A stretch of DNA of 64,000 nt from Panacagrimonas sp041603235. Lineage in GTDB: Bacteria; Pseudomonadota; Gammaproteobacteria; Nevskiales; Nevskiaceae. The position numbers were made by a program, and so were the translations under genes. The DNA is taken from contig JBFIES010000003.1 of assembly GCA_041603235.1 (NCBI GenBank), positions 247,040-311,039 of the forward strand, given 5' to 3'. The notes below the pieces were generated by a model. It ran no database searches. It saw only the letters and a list, made by a program, of their open reading frames with translations, and was not told the origin of the DNA. Positions 58,936 through 64,000 of this stretch are shown here, piece by piece (position 1 is the stretch's first letter; the number at the start of each line of letters is the position of its first letter).

Positions 58936-59841
58936 TCAGGCCGGCCACAACCAGGCGGCTCCGCGAACGCCGCTGGAGTCGCCATGCAGGGCAGGCCGCA
59001 GATCAGTGGTGACGGTGTCCGAGAAGATCCACTGCCCCCAGATAGCAGGAACGTTCTGGTAAAGACGCTTGATGTGTGACAAACCACCGCCAAGCACGAT
59101 CACCTCGGGATCAAGGACATTGATGACAGTGGCAAGGGCTCTTGCGAGCCGATGTTCGTATCGCTGAAGGGTGACCTCACAATCCGCGGCTCCCATGGCC
59201 GCACCGGCGGTGATCTCCGCTGCGGTCATTGATTCTCCCGATCGCCGCATATGATCCGCCGACATGCCGGGACCAGACAGCCAGGCCTCGATGGCGCCGT
59301 GTCGCTCGTCCCAGTGCAGCGGTCCCGGCACTTCGTCCCACTCCGGGTCAGCCCAAGGCAGCGGGTTGTGCCCCCATTCGCCGGCGATGCCGTTGGGCCC
59401 GCTCAGCAAGCGGCCATTGATGATGGCTCCGCCACCGACGCCGGTCCCAAGAATGACCGCAAAAGCATTGGCCGCACCAGCGGCCGCACCGTCTGCCTGC
59501 TCGCTGACCGCCAGGCAGTCAGCGTCGTTGGCCATGCGGATTTCGCGACCGATTGCGGCGGCTAGGTCTTCACGCAGCGCTCGACCGTTCAGGCAGATGG
59601 AGTTGGCGTTCTTGATCTTTCCAGTCGCCGGGGAAACTGCTCCTGGGTGACCCAGGCCGACGGGTAGTCGACTTGATCCGGAATCTAGCTCCAGGGCAGA
59701 AACGATTGACGCGATTGCACTAATTTGACCCTCGTAGTCATTGGCCGGAGTCGGTATTCGTACGCGCTTGATGATGCGCGAGTCATCCGCCATCAGGATG
59801 CCCTCAATCTTGGTTCCGCCCAGGTCAATTCCGATTCTCAT
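58936..59841 (-). CDS. ROK-family sugar kinase lacking the zinc cysteines (Mak-like)
   Basis: A 301-residue ROK protein: phosphate loop IGIDLGGTKIEGILM, VGLGHPGAVSP, catalytic Asp in MANDADCLAVSEQ, GTGVGGGAIINGRLLSG and GEWGHNPLPW (zinc-ligand His). This is closest to the fructokinase Mak. In Mak a CxCGxxGC motif follows; here it is replaced by GPLHWDERHGAIE with no cysteine. Other ROK members need the zinc for structure, so this protein may be zinc-free or altered. No DNA-binding domain, so an enzyme rather than a repressor. Substrate is not known. Confidence 0.88.
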   Translation of the reverse strand: MRIGIDLGGTKIEGILMADDSRIIKRVRIPTPANDYEGQISAIASIVSALELDSGSSRLPVGLGHPGAVSPATGKIKNANSICLNGRALREDLAAAIGREIRMANDADCLAVSEQADGAAAGAANAFAVILGTGVGGGAIINGRLLSGPNGIAGEWGHNPLPWADPEWDEVPGPLHWDERHGAIEAWLSGPGMSADHMRRSGESMTAAEITAGAAMGAADCEVTLQRYEHRLARALATVINVLDPEVIVLGGGLSHIKRLYQNVPAIWGQWIFSDTVTTDLRPALHGDSSGVRGAAWLWPA

Positions 59842-59918
59842 GAGTCGCCTTGCAATTTATTTCATCGGCTACAATCAACCGCTAGTCGCGTATTGACACC
59901 AACCATGCTGGCATCTGC

Positions 59919-61148
59919 ATGCCGTCTGCTGATTCTCCAATGACCCGACCTCATCAAGCCTCGGGCATAGAGGCAGAAACGGCACAAACCGGCGACAAAA
60001 CTGACACCTCATTCACCTCGTTCAGCAGCTTTTACGAAACGAGTGGGATTAATGCCCGGATCACCGCCCTCTGGATGGGCATCCTGCTCGTGTCGATTAC
60101 GCCATTCTACGATAGGCTGTTGCTGCAAGTCCCTGAAAGTTTTGTTGATTTTTCCAGATGGATGCAGTTCGGGGTGCAGGTCCCACCGCTTCTTCTGGCT
60201 TTGTTCTGTACCTGGCAGCCGGCGCTGCGTCGCTGGTCCGCCCCAATGACCCTGGTGGCAGTCATTCTCACAGCGATGGGACTGTCTGCTCAGCATATCG
60301 TGGGCAAGATGCACGGCTTCCACGTGCCCCACGATTTCGCCGTGATTGCACTGAGTGCCTGCCTGCTATGCAGCCGCATTCGTATTTCCTACATGCTGCC
60401 GTGGATCACGATGAGCGTCCTGATCATCACCTCGGCTCAGATGTATTCCGCTGACTTCTCATCGGCTGCCCTGTATGACTCCGCATCCCTGTGGATGATG
60501 TTCGGCTTCAGTGTGCTCGCTGCGCAAACCATCGAAAGAACGGCCTACCAGAACTGGCGTCAGAGGCTGATGCTGGAAAGTCAGGCGGCCCATGACGGAC
60601 TGACCAGCCTTCCCAACCGACGGCACTTTGATCGCACCATGGTCAGCCTGATGCGACAGGCATCGCGTGAAGGCAAGAATATCTCTCTCATGATCCTGGA
60701 TGTGGATCACTTCAAGCTCTACAACGACCGCTATGGTCATCCCGCCGGAGACGAATGTCTGCGCCAGATCGCCAGTTGCATGCGTGACGCCATGCGTCGA
60801 CCGAATGACTTCTGTGCCCGTGTGGGCGGCGAGGAGTTTGCAGCGGTGTGGTTTGATGCGCGCAGTGACATTGCACCGGCGCTGGCCGATCAGATGCGCG
60901 CTTCGGTAGGAGACTTGAATATCGAGCATTTGTCGGCGGTGGGCACCTCAGTGGTCACCTGCTCGGCGGGCTTTGCCCAGGTCTGTGCAATGGGTGGCGA
61001 AGATGCGGCAGAAGCCGCGGTATCCGAACTCTATGAGCAGGCGGATCGCGCTCTGTACGAGGCCAAGCGGGCGGGGCGGAATCGACTGGTGCACTTCGGG
61101 GAAACCACGAAGAAGCGCACCGGTGCCGCGCTCTGGCCGATGATCTGA
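59919..61148 (+). CDS. Membrane-bound diguanylate cyclase (GGDEF)
   Basis: A 409-residue protein with an N-terminal membrane region of five to six helices (about 47-205) and a C-terminal GGDEF domain (about 222-392): AHDGLTSLPNRRHFD, DVDHFKLYNDRYGHPAGD, active site GGEEF (303-307) with RxxD inhibitory site at 294-297. Active c-di-GMP synthesis with feedback is expected. The ligand of the membrane module is unknown. ATG 59919 or 59940. Divergent from the ROK kinase over 77 bp. Confidence 0.92.
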   Translation: MPSADSPMTRPHQASGIEAETAQTGDKTDTSFTSFSSFYETSGINARITALWMGILLVSITPFYDRLLLQVPESFVDFSRWMQFGVQVPPLLLALFCTWQPALRRWSAPMTLVAVILTAMGLSAQHIVGKMHGFHVPHDFAVIALSACLLCSRIRISYMLPWITMSVLIITSAQMYSADFSSAALYDSASLWMMFGFSVLAAQTIERTAYQNWRQRLMLESQAAHDGLTSLPNRRHFDRTMVSLMRQASREGKNISLMILDVDHFKLYNDRYGHPAGDECLRQIASCMRDAMRRPNDFCARVGGEEFAAVWFDARSDIAPALADQMRASVGDLNIEHLSAVGTSVVTCSAGFAQVCAMGGEDAAEAAVSELYEQADRALYEAKRAGRNRLVHFGETTKKRTGAALWPMI

Positions 61149-61290
61149 TCATTGCCAAAAAATGCACTGAAACCGTGAGCTGATGGTGGCCTGGCTATTG
61201 CTTGGGACGCAGGAAACTCCGGGCCAGTAAGCAGCGCATCGCACACGTGTTTGATCCGGAGTCTCTAGTCTTTCAAAACGGAGATTCCCA

Positions 61291-62085
61291 ATGCATAGGC
61301 CAACTCGATTCGCCATGGCCTTTCTGGCGATGGGTTCATTTACTGCCAATGCACAGGCAGGAGTCTCGCTCGACCTGTTCAGGCAGGTGCCCGCGCCTCC
61401 TGCCGACGAAGCGACAGCGCTTCGCTGGTGGAAGGACGGCAAACTTGGCGGACCGGAAATTCAGCCTTTTCTTGATCAAGTTGAGAAGGAACGTTCCGCT
61501 ATTCTTGACCTCAATGGCGGTCGCTATCCGGCGCTGGAGCCGCTTGCTCCAGGAGATGGCGCGTCTGCCGAAGCGCAGGGAATCTCTGCCGGCTATCAGC
61601 AGTATCTGGCCCGCAACGCCGGAGCAAACAGTGCAGACGCGCAACTGGGGAAACGCACGCGGTGGTTGCAGGCGGCAATGGGCGGGAGATTGTCGGTGGT
61701 GCTGAAGCTGCTCAAGCCCTGTGCCATACCTTGTACAGACGAAGAGATCGTCGCTTTCAACGCGCCGCATCAGGCCGAGGTGAGCCGGCTCGTGCGCCAG
61801 GACCTGGTGCAGTGGGGCGCCTTGTTTTCGGATTGGAAGCAGCAGCGGGAACCCATTGTGCTTTCTGCGCAGCAGCGTCTGGAGGTCGCGGACACGGTGC
61901 TGCCCACTTTTAATAGTGCGTCAAAGCGTGTTCTTGCCCACTATCGAGCCGCAATGCTGAGCGAGGTAGAGGCCTTGTTGTCAATCACTGCAACTGCTGT
62001 GCGCCGAACCTTTTCCATTGGTTCGGGAGAAGTGGATGCTGTCACCGGTCCCAGCCGTAGTGCGAGCGCCAAAGCCAGGCATTGA
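61291..62085 (+). CDS. Exported protein of unknown function
   Basis: A 264-residue protein with a cleavable signal (FAMAFLAMGSFTANAQA, cleavage near residue 23). The mature region is mostly helical by eye, with a Cys pair (LKPCAIPCTDEE) that could form a disulphide, and a serine-rich tail. No known domain is recognised. ATG 61291 is clear; the ribosome site is weak (GGAGAT). It lies between a GGDEF gene and a convergent TonB-like gene. Confidence 0.65.
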   Translation: MHRPTRFAMAFLAMGSFTANAQAGVSLDLFRQVPAPPADEATALRWWKDGKLGGPEIQPFLDQVEKERSAILDLNGGRYPALEPLAPGDGASAEAQGISAGYQQYLARNAGANSADAQLGKRTRWLQAAMGGRLSVVLKLLKPCAIPCTDEEIVAFNAPHQAEVSRLVRQDLVQWGALFSDWKQQREPIVLSAQQRLEVADTVLPTFNSASKRVLAHYRAAMLSEVEALLSITATAVRRTFSIGSGEVDAVTGPSRSASAKARH

Positions 62086-62135
62086 GCCTGGAACAGACTG
62101 CAAATTGAGAGTGAGCAGTTTGCCGGTACGACTCT

Positions 62136-62822
62136 CTAGCGCCCGAACACAATAGGCTGATCGACCACCACGACGCTTGCATGCTTGCACGCCTGACTTG
62201 GCACGGGCCTAAAGCGACCGATTCGTCTGACCACGTCGCGGGCCTCTATGTCCAGAAGCTCGTAACCACTTCCACGCAGCAGATCGGACTCCAGCACGGC
62301 ACCGTCGCGGGCAATGGACATGCGCAGATAAGTCGTTCCACGGTGCTGGAGCTCACGCGAATATCTGGGGTAGCGCAGATCGTGACTGATGCTGGTGCTG
62401 ACTGATTCCAGCCAGGCCCTGGGCATGCACGAGGCAGCGGCGATGGTTCTTTCTCCGTCGCTCGTCTTGGCAGGAGGCGGTCCCGGCATTGCAGTCTGCG
62501 TGCTGCCTGATGCCTGCATGCTATTGCTGCTTGTGCCTGCCTCTGCGGCCAGCTTGAGAACAGGCCTGCGAAGATTGGATTCAAGAACAGGTAAGGTTGC
62601 GGGCGAGATTCGCACCGATAGTGGGAGCGCCGGTTGTGGTGCTGCCGAAGTGGTCGGCGCTATCGACAGCAAGATGGTCACATCCTGCGCATCGTTGCCT
62701 TGTATTAGCGCAATATCTTTCTCGTTGTGATTCCAAAGCAGACTGGCTAGCAGCAGAGCATGAACCACGAGTGTTGCTGCCAAGGCAATCAGTCGGTGCA
62801 ATGACTTCGGCGCTGGCGGCAT
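62136..62822 (-). CDS. TonB-family energy transducer
   Basis: A 228-residue protein with one N-terminal transmembrane helix (LIALAATLVVHALLLASLLW), a periplasmic linker rich in Ala, Pro and Ser (about 35-130) and a TonB C-terminal-like domain (SISHDLRYPRYSRELQHRGTTYLRMSIARDGAVLESDLLRGSGYELLDIEAR). The linker lacks the long X-Pro spacer of classical TonB and no exbB/exbD genes are adjacent. It probably transmits proton-motive force to an outer-membrane receptor, or has a related envelope task. Confidence 0.82.
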   Translation of the reverse strand: MPPAPKSLHRLIALAATLVVHALLLASLLWNHNEKDIALIQGNDAQDVTILLSIAPTTSAAPQPALPLSVRISPATLPVLESNLRRPVLKLAAEAGTSSNSMQASGSTQTAMPGPPPAKTSDGERTIAAASCMPRAWLESVSTSISHDLRYPRYSRELQHRGTTYLRMSIARDGAVLESDLLRGSGYELLDIEARDVVRRIGRFRPVPSQACKHASVVVVDQPIVFGR

Positions 62823-62867
62823 GACGGCGATGGTCTAAGACAGTCTTGGTAGACGCAGCGATGGGGA

Positions 62868-63011
62868 TCAGCGCCGACGTGATCGCAAGGTCTTGTGCGG
62901 TTGCCTTGGGAGCTTGTCGATCAAGAGAAGGAGAACGGCAGCAATGATGCCGACGCAGGCGATGGCGTACATGGCCGTATCCATATGCGCGAACAGATTG
63001 GTCTCGGTCAT
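62868..63011 (-). CDS. 47-residue single-pass membrane peptide
   Basis: A short frame beginning MTETNLFAHMDTAMYAIACV with one strong hydrophobic helix (AIACVGIIAAVLLLLI) and a basic C-terminus (LPRQPHKTLRSRRR), so the tail should be cytoplasmic. AGGAAT lies seven bases before ATG 63011. It falls in the 306-bp gap between the OmpA-cupredoxin and TonB-like genes and follows a terminator on its own strand, so it has its own promoter or depends on read-through. No homologue recognised, but the composition and ribosome site support a real small protein. Confidence 0.55.
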   Translation of the reverse strand: MTETNLFAHMDTAMYAIACVGIIAAVLLLLIDKLPRQPHKTLRSRRR

Positions 63012-63048
63012 TGAAGATTCCTGATGTTTCAGAATGCGTGATCAGATT

Positions 63049-63085
63049 AAAAAAGGCCTGCCGCCGGGAGTGTGGGCGGCAGGCC
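63049..63085 (-). terminator. Rho-independent terminator of the OmpA-cupredoxin gene
   Basis: An 11-bp G+C-rich stem (63055-63065 with 63075-63085), followed on the minus strand by T6 (63049-63054). It ends the gene whose stop is at 63129. Confidence 0.9.
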
Positions 63086-63128
63086 AGTGCAGGCTCTCAA
63101 GGAGGAGGACGAGCCATGCTCAGGAGAG

Positions 63129-64000
63129 TTACTCGACGACGATGGTTCCGGTCATTGATGGATGGATGGTGCAGCTGTAGGCATAGATGCCAGGCGCATC
63201 AAATCGGCGTTCAAACATGCCGCTTTTCTTGAGACGATCACTGGCCTGGTCATCAAAGCTCACGTTGTGGCCGGTTCCATCCTGATTGGTCCACTTCACC
63301 GTGGTACCCGTTGGAACGCTCAGGGTCGCTGGTGAAAAGGCGTAGTCGACAATGGTGACGGCTGTGCCGCCCTGAGCTGCCGGGGCAGGGGCCGACTCGG
63401 GTTCAAACGCCGGCTGCTCAAGACGCGTGACACTTGGGTCCGGGGGCAGGCTCACAACCCCGCCATCAGACTTGGTCACCTTGAGCTCAACACGACGATT
63501 GATCTCGCGACCTTCGTCCGTTTCGTTGGTGGCAATGGGTTGCAACTCACCGTAACCGACTGAGCTCATCCGGCTGGGGTCGATCCCCTTGCCAGTCAGG
63601 TAGGTTTTGACAGACTTGGCCCGACGGTCCGACAGCCCGGCGTTGTAGCTGTCGGAGCCCTTGCCGTCGGTGTGTCCGCCTACTTCCACTTCAATGTCCG
63701 GGCGGGACTCAAGGGCTTCCGCCACACCGTCAAGAATGGTGCGTGCATTGGCCGTCAGTGTGGACTTGTCGAAATCGAAGTTCACCCCACGCAGCACAAT
63801 GGTGTCACCAACTCCGCAACCGGCCAAGGATACTCTTTCGCCCTCAGCGGGTGTTTGGCATTGAGGCACTGGATCCGCTTCGTCGCCGTCATCAGCTGAG
63901 GTGCAGCCCGGGTCTTCAGGAAAGTCGATAAGTCCGTCGCCGTCGTTGTCCAGGCCGTCGCTGCAAATCGGTGGCGGCGGCGGAGGTGGCGGTGGCGGGG
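63129..64000 (-). CDS. OmpA-domain / cupredoxin fusion protein (5' end beyond window)
   Basis: The frame stays open to the window edge, so the start is missing. Visible parts in order: a run of ten prolines, an acidic DNDGDGLID motif with cysteines (ICSDGLDNDGDGLID, FPEDPGC), an OmpA-type peptidoglycan-binding domain (GVNFDFDKSTL, VEVGGHTDGKGSDSYNAGLS, VGYGELQPIATNE), a proline/alanine linker, and a C-terminal plastocyanin-like domain (VDYAFSPATLSVPTGTTVKWTNQDGTGHNVSF ... YAYSCTIHPSM). The last holds the His-Cys-His-Met set of type-1 copper sites. Probably periplasmic, tied to peptidoglycan, and able to carry an electron or bind copper. Confidence 0.88.
   Translation of the reverse strand, partial: PPPPPPPPPPICSDGLDNDGDGLIDFPEDPGCTSADDGDEADPVPQCQTPAEGERVSLAGCGVGDTIVLRGVNFDFDKSTLTANARTILDGVAEALESRPDIEVEVGGHTDGKGSDSYNAGLSDRRAKSVKTYLTGKGIDPSRMSSVGYGELQPIATNETDEGREINRRVELKVTKSDGGVVSLPPDPSVTRLEQPAFEPESAPAPAAQGGTAVTIVDYAFSPATLSVPTGTTVKWTNQDGTGHNVSFDDQASDRLKKSGMFERRFDAPGIYAYSCTIHPSMTGTIVVE

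Overview
The window looks like a chromosomal segment of a moderately G+C-rich gammaproteobacterium. Diagnostic gene orders are infC-rpmI-rplT / pheS-pheT-ihfA-merR-tRNA-Pro, rnhB-dnaE-accA-tilS, and pyrG-kdsA-eno-ftsB-ispD-ispF, all typical of that class. Stand-alone acyl-CoA ligases, a crotonase, a thioesterase and an aromatic-ketone-carboxylase-like operon suggest a lipid- or hydrocarbon-using lineage such as the Nevskiales/Solimonadaceae; this placement is an inference. I saw no insertion sequence, prophage, CRISPR array or rRNA. Only one tRNA is present.

1-9.7 kb is a catabolic island. On the minus strand a styrene-oxide-isomerase (StyC)-like membrane protein precedes a truncated FAD-dependent oxidoreductase. 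Divergent from them is a four-gene operon resembling the core subunits of acetophenone carboxylase (two HyuA-type ATPases, a small zinc-ribbon subunit, one HyuB-type subunit). It ends in a strong hairpin, and a KgtP-like symporter gene and a ynfA-like gene lie on the opposite strand. The combination suggests an undescribed route: epoxide, then isomerised carbonyl, then ATP-dependent carboxylation.

9.9-15.6 kb is translation and nucleoid housekeeping, with infC starting at a rare ATC codon. 15.7-24.1 kb holds acyl-CoA metabolism (ligase, atypical crotonase, Nudix hydrolase), an isolated rmlA, a DUF2505 protein, an OmpA-like protein with calcium-binding-type repeats and a large Ig-like lipoprotein. 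24.2-30.7 kb is rnhB-dnaE-accA-tilS. 30.8-34.8 kb has a DmdB/AlkK-like acyl-CoA ligase, a small sigma factor with DUF3619 and DUF3106 partners, and a Kbp (BON-LysM) protein.

35.2-42.7 kb is the second highlight: a complete stressosome module (RsbR-like protein with three tandem PAS domains, RsbS, RsbT, and an RsbX-like phosphatase fused to an ATPase domain). It runs directly into a hybrid histidine kinase that itself carries an N-terminal RsbT-like domain. A response-regulator diguanylate cyclase is divergent. This points to a stressosome whose output is a phosphorelay and c-di-GMP rather than an alternative sigma factor.

42.8-50 kb holds an ABC-2 exporter and pyrG-kdsA-eno-ftsB-ispD-ispF. 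50-64 kb is mixed: a Wzi-like outer-membrane protein, an orphan molybdopterin oxidoreductase, a thioesterase, an NTF2-like protein, a eukaryote-like SET methyltransferase, a flavodoxin-like protein, Mrp/ApbC, dcd, envelope proteins, a ROK kinase without zinc cysteines, a membrane diguanylate cyclase, a TonB-like protein, a 47-residue membrane peptide and, running off the end, an OmpA-cupredoxin fusion.
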